A stretch of 64,000 nt of DNA. It comes from Nocardiopsis mwathae (GTDB lineage Bacteria; Actinomycetota; Actinomycetes; Streptosporangiales; Streptosporangiaceae). Below, one piece after another: positions 17,310 through 26,928 of this stretch. Where the stretch lies: contig NZ_JACHDS010000001.1 in assembly GCF_014201195.1 (NCBI RefSeq), positions 1,736,001 to 1,800,000 on the forward strand. Reading direction: 5' to 3'. The notes beneath the pieces were generated by a model. That model saw nothing but the letters and a program-made list of their open reading frames with translations. It did not search any database and had not been told where the DNA came from. Position 1 is the first letter of the stretch. Every line of letters begins with the position of its first letter. The position numbers and the translations under genes are program-made.

Positions 17310-17423
17310 GAATATCGAAGGCCGGGGCCGCAAAGGGAACTGGGATCGTCTCCGTGTGCGGGGGGCGCCTGGTCTCAGGCCGCCACCGCCGGGGACGCAG
17401 AGCCCGGGAAGCGAGGAACCGGG

Positions 17424-17723
17424 TCAGGCGGCGTTGGCGCGGCGCATTCGGCGCCGACGCTCCGAGGCCCGCTCGTCCTCGTTGAGGCCGCCCCAGGTAC
17501 CGTACTTCTCGGGCCGCGAGATCGCGTAGTCGAGACACTCGGTACGGACGGGGCAGGCGCCACAGATCTCCTTTGCCTTGCGCTCGCGGATCTCCCGCTC
17601 CGGCTGGCGTTCGCCATCGGGGCCGAAGAAGAGCACGAGGTCTTCGCCCCGGCACGCGGCGGCATCCTGCCACCCCCAGCTCGGGCGGGGGCGCAGCGCG
17701 GCCTGCCGACGTACCTGAGACAT
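17424..17723 (-). CDS. WhiB family Fe-S transcriptional regulator
   Basis: This 99-residue Wbl protein has the four cluster cysteines Cys24, Cys54, Cys57 and Cys63 (CxxC spacing in ICGACPVRTEC). The turn motif GTWGGLNEDER follows, and then a basic tail ERRRRMRRANAA for DNA contact. Members bind a redox- and NO-sensitive [4Fe-4S] cluster and usually act with sigma factor region 4. A subtype (WhiB1, 2, 3...) cannot be fixed by eye. It is a monocistronic gene with a long upstream region. Confidence 0.93.
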   Translation of the reverse strand: MSQVRRQAALRPRPSWGWQDAAACRGEDLVLFFGPDGERQPEREIRERKAKEICGACPVRTECLDYAISRPEKYGTWGGLNEDERASERRRRMRRANAA

Positions 17724-18201
17724 GGTTGAACCACCTCTACTGAATTCGCTAGTAAGCTGTCGAGCAGCTAGGGTCAGAGCAAAACAATGGTCAAGCGGCG
17801 TGAGTCACCCCGCACGACGCAAACGCCATGCGATGCTTCGGTGTTCCCGGTGTGGTGGAGACCACTGCGGCGCAGATCCGCCGAAGACGGCGGGCGCTCA
17901 CGCGAACGGCCCGGAAGGCGATTCCGCTCTTCCCGCGAGCCGGTACGTAATCATGCCATCCCCACTCCCGCTTGCGCACGGGGGGTGGGGAAATTTCTCG
18001 CTCAACCGTTACCTCAACCGACGGATACGCGACCGATCTTTGCGGATCTGTCCGGTTTGGGGCGTGAATCACGACGTCCGGCATCTTTCAGCCGGACGCA
18101 CACATCGTAGGGGGGATTTCGGTCGCTGCCTAGGGGTGGGCCCTGATGCACGCATCACATTCCGGTCTAGACCAAGGCCCGGTCATGTCCGCTCCCGGCC
18201 C
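17724..18201. other. Intergenic region upstream of whiB, 478 bp
   Basis: The region holds the whiB promoter side and the 3' end of the MBL gene. It is less GC-rich in 17730-17790. I see no supported gene or RNA. Confidence 0.45.
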
Positions 18202-18867
18202 CTACAGGTCGTCCTGCTGGCCCGGCAGCATCCGGGCGTAGTCGACGCCGGGCACCGTCATCCCGAGCACGCGGGCGTAGACCCCGGCTCCGTCCTCGCT
18301 GAGCAGGCCGTCGTGGATCGCGAGCGCGCGGCGCGGCGCGGCCTCGCGAAGGTAGTCGATCACCTCGCCCACCTTCGACCACGGTGCCTGCACCGGCACC
18401 AGGAGGGTGTCCACCGGGTCCTCGGGCACGGTCAGCGCGTCGCCGGGGTGGAACACGCCGCCCCCGGATGTGTCGATCCGGAATCCGATGTTGGTTATGA
18501 CCGGAATGTCGGGGTGGATCACCGCGTGGCGCTCCCCGTAGACGTGCACGTCGAATCCGGCCATCCGCGCCGTGTCGCCGTGCGCCACCGTGTGCACCCG
18601 CGCCCCCAGTTCGCGCAGCGGCTCCAGCTGCTCGGCGATGCCCGCGTGCGTGTAGATCTCCACCCCCGGCCGACCCCGCAGCGCCGCGCGCAGCCGCTCC
18701 AGGTCGAAGTGGTCGGGATGCTCATGGGTGATGGCGATGGCGTCGGCCCCCACCGCCGCGTCGGGCTCGCTGAACCCTCCCGGGTCGATGACCAGGGTGC
18801 CGCCGTCCCGCTCCAGGCGGACGCAGGCGTGTCCCAGCTTGGTCATGCGTGTCGTGCCGGTGCGCAC
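18202..18867 (-). CDS. MBL-fold metallohydrolase (UlaG-like)
   Basis: This 221-residue member of the metallo-beta-lactamase superfamily has the metal site HEHPDHFD (HxHxDH) near residue 48, a GDALT metal Asp in VFHPGDAL, and a late AIHDGLLS His. The short, single-domain layout fits the UlaG/YcgQ-like group of small MBL hydrolases. The reaction is not predictable. I use GTG 18867, which has AAAGGA about 12 nt upstream; ATG 18846 is an alternative start. Confidence 0.87.
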   Translation of the reverse strand: MRTGTTRMTKLGHACVRLERDGGTLVIDPGGFSEPDAAVGADAIAITHEHPDHFDLERLRAALRGRPGVEIYTHAGIAEQLEPLRELGARVHTVAHGDTARMAGFDVHVYGERHAVIHPDIPVITNIGFRIDTSGGGVFHPGDALTVPEDPVDTLLVPVQAPWSKVGEVIDYLREAAPRRALAIHDGLLSEDGAGVYARVLGMTVPGVDYARMLPGQQDDL

Positions 18868-19124
18868 CGTCGGTGGTCCTTTCGGTCGTGTCGGATCCGC
18901 CGAGGCCGGGGGGCGCTCCCGGACGGCACGTCGCCCGGGACGCCTCGGAGTGTGCGACCGACCCTATCCCCGCCCTCGGCGGCGCCCACCGCAACCCACC
19001 GACCCGGCCGCGTCCGGAGGACGACCGTTCCCCCTAGGGGAAACATGCGGGACACGGGTGGGAACACAATGCGCCCCGTTGCCGTCGGAGGGAGAGTGAA
19101 CGTGAACCGGGGTGCCGGAGCGCT

Positions 19125-19595
19125 GTGGCCTCCGGCTCGACCGCGAACGCGGACTCCGACGTGGATTCGACGTGGAAACGAGGCATCGTGGCCCTGCTGC
19201 GGCTCATTCTCAACATCATCTGGCTGGTCGTCGCCGGCTTCTGGCTCGCGCTCGGGTACGTGGTCGCCGGCATCATCTGCTGCATCCTGATCGTGACGAT
19301 CCCCTTCGGCGTGGCCTCCTTCCGCATGGCCAACTATGCGCTGTGGCCCTTCGGGCGGGAGTTGGCGCGCCGCCCGGGAGCGAGCGGCGGCAGTACACTT
19401 CTCAACATCATCTGGCTCATCGTGGCCGGTTGGTGGTTGACGATCGGGCACATCGCGACGGCGCTCGGGCTGGCCGTCACCATCATCGGCATTCCGCTGG
19501 CCTGGGCCTCGCTGAAGATGATCCCGGTGGCGCTGGCTCCGTTCGGCAACGAGATCGTGCACAGTGGTCGTGCCCGGGAGCCGTGGCAGTTCTGA
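19125..19595 (+). CDS. YccF domain membrane protein
   Basis: This 156-residue protein has two YccF repeats (PF03733). The first, LRLILNIIWLVVAGFWLALG...TIPFGVASFRMANYALWPFG, and the second, LLNIIWLIVAGWWLTIG...GIPLAWASLKMIPVALAPFG, give four membrane helices. The family has no proven function, although a conserved W-P-FG end is typical. GTG 19125 has GGAG 7 nt upstream. The next gene, an AI-2E-family protein, begins about 150 nt later. Confidence 0.85.
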   Translation: MASGSTANADSDVDSTWKRGIVALLRLILNIIWLVVAGFWLALGYVVAGIICCILIVTIPFGVASFRMANYALWPFGRELARRPGASGGSTLLNIIWLIVAGWWLTIGHIATALGLAVTIIGIPLAWASLKMIPVALAPFGNEIVHSGRAREPWQF

Positions 19596-19746
19596 CGCGG
19601 TCGGAGGCGGCGGGCCGGTGCGGGCGCACGGCGGGCCGCGGCAGCGATGAGGGTGAGTGCCGCCCGGATGCCGGGGGCCTGCGTCCGGAGGTGCGGCGGG
19701 CCCGGTCCTCCGGGGCCGCAGGAGGGAAATCAGCGAAGGGGCCGAT

Positions 19747-21036
19747 GTGTGGATGAACCGTCCGGGGACGTGGTCGTTCCTGGAGTCGTTCTTGAAGAGG
19801 CGGAAGACGGCGCGGGAGGTCGTGGCCGAGCGGCCCGAGCCCGAGCCCGAGGAGCAGGAGCCGCAGGCCGAAGCTCCGGAGAGTGAGGACCTGCTGTTCA
19901 GGATGAGCAGCGCCGCCTGGCGGATCCTCGTCATCGGGCTGTTCATCGCGGTCATCGTCTACGTGCTGGTGCAGGTCCGGCTCGCGGTCATCCCCGTGGT
20001 GCTGGCCGTCTTCCTCACCGCGCTGCTCATGCCGCCGACCAACTGGATGCGCCGGCACGGCCTGGGCCGGGGCTCGTCAACGACCATCACCATCATCGGC
20101 GCGTTCGTCGTGTTGGGCGGTGTCATCACGCTGGTGGTCCAGCCCGCCATCGACGGTTTCGCCGGCCTGGTCAGCAGCGTGCAGAAGGCCGTGGCCGGGC
20201 TGCCCGACCTCGCCGAGAGGCTGGGGCAGGACCCCGCCGTTGTCGACCAGCTCATCGAGAACGTCACCGACCAGGTCCGCGGCGCGCTGCAGGAGGACTG
20301 GAGCGAGTGGGTCAGCCAGGCCTGGGCCGCCGGGGCCAGCGTCATCGAGCTGCTGGTGGGCCTGATCCTGGTCCTGGTGCTGACGATCTACTTCGTGCAC
20401 TCCGGCGACCGGCTGGTGTCGTGGCTGCTCACCTTGTTCCCGGCGCAGACCCGGCGCTCCCTGGGCGCCGCCGGGCAGACCGCCTACGGGGTCATGGGCC
20501 GCTACGTGCGCGGCGTGGCCATGGTCGGGCTCATCGACGCCGTCGGCATCGGCGTGTTCCTGATCTTCCTGATCGATCCCAGCCTGGCGATCCCGCTGAT
20601 CGTGCTCACCTTCATCGGCGCGTTCCTGCCGGTCATCGGTGCGTTCGTGACCGGCCTGCTGGCCGCGCTCGTCGCCCTGGTCACCGAGGACTGGGTCATC
20701 GCGCTCATCGTGGTCGCCGTCGTCATCATCGTCCAGCAGCTGGAGAGCCACGTCTTCGCCCCGCGCGTGTACGGCAAGGCGCTGGACCTGCCCGCCGCGG
20801 TGGTGCTGCTGGCGATCACCATCGGCGGTCTGGTCGCCGGCATCGCCGGGATGTTCCTGGCCACTCCGACCGTCGCGGTGATCGCGGCGCTGCTGCGCAA
20901 CCGCCCGGCCGTCCAGCCCGCCGCGCCGCAGGTCCGGGAAGCCGAAGAGGAGGAGGCGAACCCTGCCCCCGCCTCCGCCGCGGCCGCCCCCGCCACCACC
21001 GAGCGCACGGAGCAGCAGGAGAGCTCCGAGCAGTGA
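19747..21036 (+). CDS. AI-2E transporter family (PF01594) membrane protein, first copy
   Basis: This 429-residue protein has an acidic N-terminal cytoplasmic stretch, then eight predicted helices typical of PF01594: VIPVVLAVFLTALLMPP, a cytoplasmic amphipathic region (SSVQKAVAGLPDLAERL), LLVGLILVLVLTIYFVHSG and VQQLESHVFAPRVYGKALDLP. Despite the name, few members move AI-2; ion efflux and export roles are known. The start at GTG 19747 suits GAAGGGG seven bases upstream. A second homologue lies at 40379. A strong hairpin follows the gene. Confidence 0.87.
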   Translation: MWMNRPGTWSFLESFLKRRKTAREVVAERPEPEPEEQEPQAEAPESEDLLFRMSSAAWRILVIGLFIAVIVYVLVQVRLAVIPVVLAVFLTALLMPPTNWMRRHGLGRGSSTTITIIGAFVVLGGVITLVVQPAIDGFAGLVSSVQKAVAGLPDLAERLGQDPAVVDQLIENVTDQVRGALQEDWSEWVSQAWAAGASVIELLVGLILVLVLTIYFVHSGDRLVSWLLTLFPAQTRRSLGAAGQTAYGVMGRYVRGVAMVGLIDAVGIGVFLIFLIDPSLAIPLIVLTFIGAFLPVIGAFVTGLLAALVALVTEDWVIALIVVAVVIIVQQLESHVFAPRVYGKALDLPAAVVLLAITIGGLVAGIAGMFLATPTVAVIAALLRNRPAVQPAAPQVREAEEEEANPAPASAAAAPATTERTEQQESSEQ

Positions 21037-21043
21037 CACGCAT

Positions 21044-21078
21044 GGCGGGGCCGCACCGGACACCGGTGCGGCCCCGCC
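21044..21078 (+). terminator. Terminator hairpin after AI-2E-type gene
   Basis: 16-bp perfect arms (GGCGGGGCCGCACCGG and complement) with a 3-nt loop. Confidence 0.75.
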
Positions 21079-21286
21079 GGTGCGTCGGTCCCGCCCGTGG
21101 GGCGGGCGGGCGCAGGGCGGCGAAAATCACGCGCGCCGCCCGGCCCGTCACGGATACCGTTGAGCCCGTGCGCGTGACGTGAGGATCGATCGCCCCCCGC
21201 AGTGACCCCGCCGGGCCCGGCCGCGCCGCGTGTGCCCGGTGCCCCGCCGCACACCCTCGTTAGAAGAGAGAGTTCTTCCTACTCCC

Positions 21287-22885
21287 ATGCTGATCGCCTC
21301 TGATCTGGAAATGCGTGTGGGCTCCCGGCTGCTGCTGGAGCCCACCTCCTTCCGTGTCGCGGCCGGTGACCGCATCGGCCTGGTCGGCCGCAACGGCGCC
21401 GGGAAGACGACCCTGACCAAGGTCCTGGCCGGAGAGGGGCTCCCCGCCGCGGGGCAGGCGACCTCCACGGGCAGCATCGGCTACTTGCCGCAGGACCCCC
21501 GCACCGCCGACCCGGAGGAGATCGCGCGGGACCGCATCCTCTCGGCGCGCGGCATCGCCGAGGCCCTGCGCGACCTGCGCGCGGCCGAGGAGAAGATGGG
21601 CAGCGACGACGACAAGACCCGCGACAAGGGCGTCCGCGCCTACGCGCGGGCCGAGGAGCGCCTGCACGTGCTCGGCGGATACGCCGCCGAGGCCGAGGCC
21701 GCGTCCATCGCCGACAGCCTCGGCCTGGACCAGCGGGTGCTCGCCCAGCCGCTGGGTACGCTCTCCGGCGGCCAGCGGCGCCGCATCGAGCTGGCCCGCA
21801 TCCTGTTCAGCGGGGCCGACACGCTGCTGCTGGACGAGCCCACCAACCACCTCGACGGCGACTCGATCATCTGGCTGCGCGACTTCCTCAAGTCCCACCA
21901 GGGCGGGCTGATCGTCATCAGCCACGACGTCGAACTGGTCGAAGAGGTCGTCAACAAGGTCTTCTACCTGGACGCCAACCGCTGCGTCATCGACATCTAC
22001 AACATGGGCTGGAAGGCCTACCAGACCCAGCGCGAGGCCGACGAGCGCCGGCGTCGGCGCGAGCAGGCCAACGCCGAGAAGCAGGCGGGCGCGCTGCAGA
22101 AGCAGGCCGACAAGTTCCGTGCCAAGGCCACCAAGGCCCGGGCCGCCCAGCAGATGGCCAACAGGGCGGAGAAGATCCTCAGCTCGGTGCAGGGCCAGCA
22201 CAAGGCCGACCGTGTCGCCAAGCTCCGCTTCCCCGACCCCGCGCCCAGCGGGCGCACCCCGCTCATGGGCGAGGGGCTGTCCAAGTCGTATGGGTCGCTG
22301 GAGATCTTCTCCGGGGTGGACCTCGCCATCGACCGCGGCAGCCGGGTGGTCATCCTCGGCCTCAACGGCGCCGGTAAGACCACGCTGCTGCGGCTGCTGG
22401 CCGGCGTCGAGCAGCCCGACACCGGCAGGGTGATCGAGGGGCACGGGCTGCGGCTCGGGTACTACGCCCAGGAGCACGAGACGCTGGACCCCGGCCGCAC
22501 CGTGCTGGAGAACATGATGAGCGCGGCCCCCGACCTGCCCGAGGTGGAGGCCCGCCGCACGCTGGGCTCGTTCCTGTTCACCGGCGACGACGTCGACAAG
22601 CCGGCGGGTGTCCTCTCCGGCGGGGAGAAGACCCGGCTGGCGCTGGCGACCCTGGTCGTCTCCAGCGCCAACGTGCTGCTGCTCGACGAGCCGACCAACA
22701 ACCTCGACCCCGCCAGCCGCGAGGAGATCCTGGCCGCGCTGCGCAACTACAAGGGCGCGATCGTGCTCGTGACGCACGACGAGGGCGCGGTCGACGCACT
22801 GCGGCCCGAGCGGGTGATCCTGCTGCCCGACGGTGTCGAGGACATCTGGAACGCGGAGTTCGCCGACCTCATCGCTCTGGCGTGA
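21287..22885 (+). CDS. ABC-F family ATP-binding protein (EttA/Uup-like)
   Basis: This 532-residue protein has two ABC domains and no membrane domain. Walker A motifs are GRNGAGKTT (34-42) and GLNGAGKTT; signatures are LSGGQRRRIELARIL and LSGGEKTRLALATLV; Walker B regions are LLLDEPTNHLDGDS and LLLDEPTNNLDPAS. The charged linker (about residues 245-320, ADERRRRREQANAEKQAG) is the P-site interaction motif. ABC-F proteins act on ribosomes, in translation control or antibiotic protection; sequence points to a housekeeping type. ATG 21287 precedes the first domain directly. Confidence 0.92.
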   Translation: MLIASDLEMRVGSRLLLEPTSFRVAAGDRIGLVGRNGAGKTTLTKVLAGEGLPAAGQATSTGSIGYLPQDPRTADPEEIARDRILSARGIAEALRDLRAAEEKMGSDDDKTRDKGVRAYARAEERLHVLGGYAAEAEAASIADSLGLDQRVLAQPLGTLSGGQRRRIELARILFSGADTLLLDEPTNHLDGDSIIWLRDFLKSHQGGLIVISHDVELVEEVVNKVFYLDANRCVIDIYNMGWKAYQTQREADERRRRREQANAEKQAGALQKQADKFRAKATKARAAQQMANRAEKILSSVQGQHKADRVAKLRFPDPAPSGRTPLMGEGLSKSYGSLEIFSGVDLAIDRGSRVVILGLNGAGKTTLLRLLAGVEQPDTGRVIEGHGLRLGYYAQEHETLDPGRTVLENMMSAAPDLPEVEARRTLGSFLFTGDDVDKPAGVLSGGEKTRLALATLVVSSANVLLLDEPTNNLDPASREEILAALRNYKGAIVLVTHDEGAVDALRPERVILLPDGVEDIWNAEFADLIALA

Positions 22886-22889
22886 GCCG

Positions 22890-22920
22890 CACCGGCCCGG
22901 GCACCGGGCCCGGGCCGGTG
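22890..22920 (+). terminator. Terminator hairpin after ABC-F gene
   Basis: 11-bp arms (CACCGGCCCGG and complement) flank a 9-nt loop. Confidence 0.65.
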
Positions 22921-23122
22921 CCCGCCGGACTACACGGACGTCCATATAGGCCTTCGGGTTCACACACTCCGGGTTTCGGTCGGGGTTATCTGATGACCGG
23001 AATCCGCGCCGCCACTCGACACGCCCCTGTGCCGCAACCGATGGGTAGCCAGCCGGGTCGCCATGGCTGATCATGGTCTGCAATGTCGCTACACGATCAC
23101 TGAGAGCACACAGGAGGAACTC

Positions 23123-23329
23123 GTGGCCGAGACCCTGAGAAAAGGCACCCGCGTGACGGGCAACGAGCGCTCCGAGCTCGCGAGTGAGCTCAAGAGACGC
23201 TATGACGAGGGCGAGAGCATCCGTTCCTTGGCCGCCTCGACGGGCCGTTCCTATGGGTTCGTGCACCGTCTTCTCACGGAGGCAGGTGTGACGTTGCGTG
23301 GTCGCGGCGGTGCGACCCGTCGCGGCTGA
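23123..23329 (+). CDS. Small conserved actinobacterial helix-turn-helix protein
   Basis: This 68-residue protein starts with GTG 23123 behind a perfect AGGAGG. The body LKRRYDEGESIRSLAASTGR followed by SYGFVHRLLTEAGVTLRGRGG is a resolvase/Hin-type HTH that makes up nearly the whole protein. It is highly conserved among actinomycetes, beside enoyl-CoA hydratase in some, and is presumed to bind DNA. I know of no assigned regulon. Confidence 0.87.
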   Translation: MAETLRKGTRVTGNERSELASELKRRYDEGESIRSLAASTGRSYGFVHRLLTEAGVTLRGRGGATRRG

Positions 23330-23467
23330 TCACGCGGTGGTCGCTCCGCTCCGGGCGGGCCCCGCCGGACGGCCGCCGGTGGCGGCGGACTAGGGTGGGC
23401 GACCGTCGAAGGTGGAGATCGAGAGCGCCCGATCGCCGGGCGCGGCGGATATGCGGAGGCAGGACAG

Positions 23468-24283
23468 ATGGTGGAGTCGGCACCCCCCTCGAAGGACGAT
23501 CTGGCCGCGGCCGGGCTGCGGCTGGAGATCGCCGACGCCGTCGCGACGGTCACCCTGTCCCGTCCCGAACGCCGCAACGCCATGACGGGGCGGACATGGA
23601 CGACTCTGGCCCATGTCGGCCACACGCTGCCCCCATCTGTCCGAATTGTTGTCATTAAGGGTGAAGGGTCAACCTTCTCCTCGGGTATCGACCTTGCGAT
23701 GTTCTCGCCCGAAGGTGTCGAGGGTGAGGCATCCGTCCTGCGGAACATCGGAGACGACACCGAGAGCCGCGCAGCCCTGGACGCGACCATCGCCGCGTAC
23801 CAGGAGGGCTTCCTCTGGCTGCGCCGACCCGACATCGTGTCGATCGCGGCAGTGCGCGGCCACGCGATCGGTGCCGGGTTCCAGCTCGCGCTCGCCTGCG
23901 ACCTGCGGGTCCTGGCCGACGACGCGCAGCTGTGCATGAAGGAGCCGGCGCTCGGGCTGGTCCCCGACCTCACCGGCACCAAGCCGCTGGTGGACATCGT
24001 CGGGGTGAGCCGCGCCATCGAGCTGTGCCTCACCGCCCGCTCGGTGGGCGCGGCCGAGGCGCGCGAGCTCCGGCTCGCCGAGCTCGTGGTCGAGGGCGCG
24101 GAACTCGACGCGGCCGTCCGGGACTTGGTGGCGGCCCTGTCCGCCACCGCGCCCGAGGCCGCCGCGGCGACCAAGGAACTGCTCCTCCAGGCCCCCCACA
24201 ACACCCTGGACGAGCAGGTCGTGGTCGAACGCCGGGCCCAGGCCGACCGGCTCAACGCGCTGGCCCGGCAGCTCGGGATGTAG
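23468..24283 (+). CDS. Enoyl-CoA hydratase/isomerase family protein
   Basis: This 271-residue crotonase-fold protein has LSRPERRNAM early, the oxyanion-hole strand SSGIDLAMF, and the second oxyanion segment AAVRGHAIGAGFQLALACDLRV. Members hydrate or isomerise acyl-CoA in fatty acid and other CoA pathways. In the position of the usual catalytic glutamates I see MKEPALGLVPDLTGT, so one acid is retained and the classical pair is uncertain. The start at ATG 23468 follows GGAGGCAGGACAG. It is a single-gene unit with a strong downstream hairpin. Confidence 0.88.
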   Translation: MVESAPPSKDDLAAAGLRLEIADAVATVTLSRPERRNAMTGRTWTTLAHVGHTLPPSVRIVVIKGEGSTFSSGIDLAMFSPEGVEGEASVLRNIGDDTESRAALDATIAAYQEGFLWLRRPDIVSIAAVRGHAIGAGFQLALACDLRVLADDAQLCMKEPALGLVPDLTGTKPLVDIVGVSRAIELCLTARSVGAAEARELRLAELVVEGAELDAAVRDLVAALSATAPEAAAATKELLLQAPHNTLDEQVVVERRAQADRLNALARQLGM

Positions 24284-24286
24284 GGC

Positions 24287-24322
24287 CGAGGCCGCGGCCG
24301 GGTGCCCCCGGCCGCGGCCTCG
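24287..24322 (+). terminator. Terminator hairpin after enoyl-CoA hydratase gene
   Basis: 16-bp perfect arms (CGAGGCCGCGGCCGGG and complement) with a 4-nt loop. Confidence 0.75.
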
Positions 24323-24577
24323 CCGCCCCGGAGAGGCGCGGATCACCGGGGAATTCCCGGCCCCGCGTCCCCGTTATGGGATGAGTTCTAGTACGCTGCA
24401 GCAAGCGGTCAATTCATGCTGCGCGCATCCGGCGCGCCGGGCCGCTCGGCGCCGGGGGAACTCTCCATCGCCCCCGAGTCGCGTATCCGGCGCGTTTGTG
24501 TGATTTCTTCGCTGTGCCCGTAGGGTCGCGGAGCCTTCCTCGAAACGCCGCCGATTGATGAGGAAGGTTTACGTCAC

Positions 24578-26218
24578 TTGACGGACAACGACGCATGCCC
24601 GCTTTTCGCCGATCTGGGTCTTCCTGAGGAGATCGTCGACAAGCTGGCCCAGAACGGTGTGACCAACCCGTTCCCGATCCAGGCCGCCACGATCCCCGAC
24701 GCGCTGGCCGGACGCGACGTGCTGGGCTGCGGCCGCACGGGCTCCGGCAAGACCCTGGCCTTCGGCCTCCCGCTGCTGACCCGCGCCGCGGAGCAGCGCG
24801 CCGCCTCCCGCCGCCCCCGCGGCCTCGTGCTCGTCCCCACCCGTGAGCTCGCGCACCAGGTGCGCGACGCCCTGCGGCCCTACGCCCAGATCCTGGGCGC
24901 CCGGGTCGGCGACGTCGTGGGCGGCAGCTCCTACACCCGCCAGATCAACGAGCTGCGGCGCGGCGTCGAGGTCCTCGTCGCCACCCCGGGCCGGCTCAGC
25001 GACCTGATCGAGCAGGGCGCGGTCGAGCTCGACGCCGTGGAGCTGTCGGTGCTCGACGAGGCCGACCAGATGTGCGACATGGGCTTCATGCCGCAGGTCA
25101 GCGAGCTGCTCGACCAGGTGCAGCCGGGCGGCCAGACGCTGCTGTTCTCCGCGACGCTCGACGGTGACGTCGACAAGCTCGTGCGGCGCTACATGAACGA
25201 GCCGCGCACCCACTCGGTCGACCCGCCCGTCTCCCAGGTCGCGACCATGGAGCACCACCTGCTCAAGGTGCTGCCGCGCGACAAGAACAAGATCACCACC
25301 CTGATCGCGGCGCGCGAGGGCCGCACCATCCTGTTCGTGCGCAGCAAGTACCGCGCCGACACCATCAGCGAGCAGCTGGTCAACGCCGGCGTTCCGGCCG
25401 CGTCCCTGCACGGCGGCAAGACGCAGAGCGTGCGCACCAAGACGCTGGCCAAGTTCCGCGAAGGGCGGATCCAGGCGCTGGTCGCCACGGACGTCGCCGC
25501 GCGCGGCATCCACGTCGACGGGATCGACATGGTGGTCAACGTCGACCTGCCCACCGGGCACAAGGACTACCTGCACCGCGGCGGCCGCACGGCACGCGCC
25601 GGCGAGTCCGGACTGGTCGTGTCGCTGGTCGCGCCGAATCAGCGCCGGACGGCGCGCAGGCTGCTCGGCGATGCCGGTGTGGATGCCAAGCAGCACCTGG
25701 TCAACCCCGGGGACGAACTGCTGGCCGAGCTCACCGGGGCGCGCGAGCCTTCCTGGGAGCCGTGGATCGAGCCGCCGGAGCCCGAGCGTCCGCGCCGCGG
25801 CCGCGGCGGACCGCGCGGTCGGCGCAACGGCTACGGCGGACCGCGCGGCGACCGCCGCCCCTACCGGGACCGTGACGACCGCCGTCCGTTCCGCGAGGAC
25901 CGCGGTGAGCGCGGTGGGCGTGACTTCGGTCGCGACCGGCGTGACGACGACCGCGGTGGGCGCCGGTTCGACGGCGAGCGCCGTCCGTTCCGCGAGGACC
26001 GCGGTGAGCGCGGTGGGCGCGACTTCGGTCGCGACCGGCGCGATGACGACCGCGGTGGGCGCCGGTTCGAGGGTGACCGCCGCGAGGGCGGGCGCCGGTT
26101 CGACGGCGAGCGCCGTCCGTTCCGCGAGGACCGCGGCGCGCGCCGGGACGACCGCCGCGGTGGCGGCCGCCCGTCCTACCGGGGCGACCGCGAGGGCTTC
26201 AGCGCCCAGCGCGGCTGA
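24578..26218 (+). CDS. DEAD-box RNA helicase with Arg/Gly/Asp-rich tail
   Basis: This 546-residue ATP-dependent RNA helicase shows the Q motif (NPFPIQAATIP), Walker A GRTGSGKT (53-60), PTREL, DEAD in VLDEADQMCDMGF (about 160), SAT in FSATLDG, and HRGGRTARAG. The last 140 residues are low-complexity repeats (RPFREDRGERGGRDFGRDRR, repeated) that should bind RNA and may promote condensates. The start is TTG 24578 with AGGAAGG about 10 nt upstream. Such helicases serve ribosome assembly and cold adaptation. About 300 nt of leader sequence precede it, as in cold-regulated helicases, though that regulation is speculative. Confidence 0.93.
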   Translation: MTDNDACPLFADLGLPEEIVDKLAQNGVTNPFPIQAATIPDALAGRDVLGCGRTGSGKTLAFGLPLLTRAAEQRAASRRPRGLVLVPTRELAHQVRDALRPYAQILGARVGDVVGGSSYTRQINELRRGVEVLVATPGRLSDLIEQGAVELDAVELSVLDEADQMCDMGFMPQVSELLDQVQPGGQTLLFSATLDGDVDKLVRRYMNEPRTHSVDPPVSQVATMEHHLLKVLPRDKNKITTLIAAREGRTILFVRSKYRADTISEQLVNAGVPAASLHGGKTQSVRTKTLAKFREGRIQALVATDVAARGIHVDGIDMVVNVDLPTGHKDYLHRGGRTARAGESGLVVSLVAPNQRRTARRLLGDAGVDAKQHLVNPGDELLAELTGAREPSWEPWIEPPEPERPRRGRGGPRGRRNGYGGPRGDRRPYRDRDDRRPFREDRGERGGRDFGRDRRDDDRGGRRFDGERRPFREDRGERGGRDFGRDRRDDDRGGRRFEGDRREGGRRFDGERRPFREDRGARRDDRRGGGRPSYRGDREGFSAQRG

Positions 26219-26239
26219 CACCGGCCGGACGACGCGTGC

Positions 26240-26277
26240 CGACGGCCGCCTTTCCCCGCGGGGAAAGGCGGCCGTCG
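26240..26277 (+). terminator. Terminator hairpin after DEAD-box gene
   Basis: Perfect palindrome with 18-bp arms (CGACGGCCGCCTTTCCCC and complement) and a 2-nt centre. Confidence 0.8.
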
Positions 26278-26397
26278 CCGTGTGCGGGTGCGGTGGCGCC
26301 TCCGGCCGCGGCCCCCGTGGCAGCGCCGGGGAAACCGCCGGGGAAACCGCCGGGAAAAGGTGTGGGCTGGTAAGCGGCACGAGGCTACAGTGAACCT

Positions 26398-26928
26398 GTG
26401 TCAGGATCACCACACGAGAACGCGCCGTCCGCACCCGTCCTGCTGACGGGCGAGCGGCTGGCCCTGCGCCCCTGGGGACCGGCCGACGGCCCCGAGCTCA
26501 ACCGGATCGTCGCCCTGCCGGAGGTCGCGCGCTGGTGGGCGCCTGAGGACTTCACCCGGGCCGACGACGAGGCGTGCCGCTACACCATCGTCGTCGAGGG
26601 CGCCGTGCGCGGTCTGGTCCAGTTCTACGAGGAGACCGACCCGGACTACCGGCACGCGATGCTCGACATCTTCCTCGACCCCGCGGTGCGCGGCCGCGGC
26701 CTGGGCGTCGAGGCGGTCCTGCTGCTGATCCGCTGGCTGTTCGAGGCCCGGGGGCACCACCGTGTCACCATCGACCCCGCCTTGGACAACGAGGCCGCGA
26801 TCCGTGCCTACGAGAAGGCGGGCTTCCGGCGCGTGGGGGTGCTGCGCGAGTTCTGGCGCGACCATGCCGACGGCGTCTGGCGCGACGGCCTTCTGCTCGA
26901 CCTCCTCCGCCGCGACCTGCCCGGCTGA
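26398..26928 (+). CDS. GNAT acetyltransferase (AAC(6')-like)
   Basis: This 176-residue protein resembles the Acetyltransf_8 / aminoglycoside 6'-N-acetyltransferase group: LALRPWGPADGPELNRIV, EVARWW, FLDPAVRGRGLGVEAVLLL (acetyl-CoA loop), DPALDNEAAIRAYEKAGFRRVG. Many members acetylate aminoglycosides, siderophores or lysine side chains, and the true substrate is open. GTG 26398 is the predicted start. It is a single gene. Confidence 0.85.
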   Translation: MSGSPHENAPSAPVLLTGERLALRPWGPADGPELNRIVALPEVARWWAPEDFTRADDEACRYTIVVEGAVRGLVQFYEETDPDYRHAMLDIFLDPAVRGRGLGVEAVLLLIRWLFEARGHHRVTIDPALDNEAAIRAYEKAGFRRVGVLREFWRDHADGVWRDGLLLDLLRRDLPG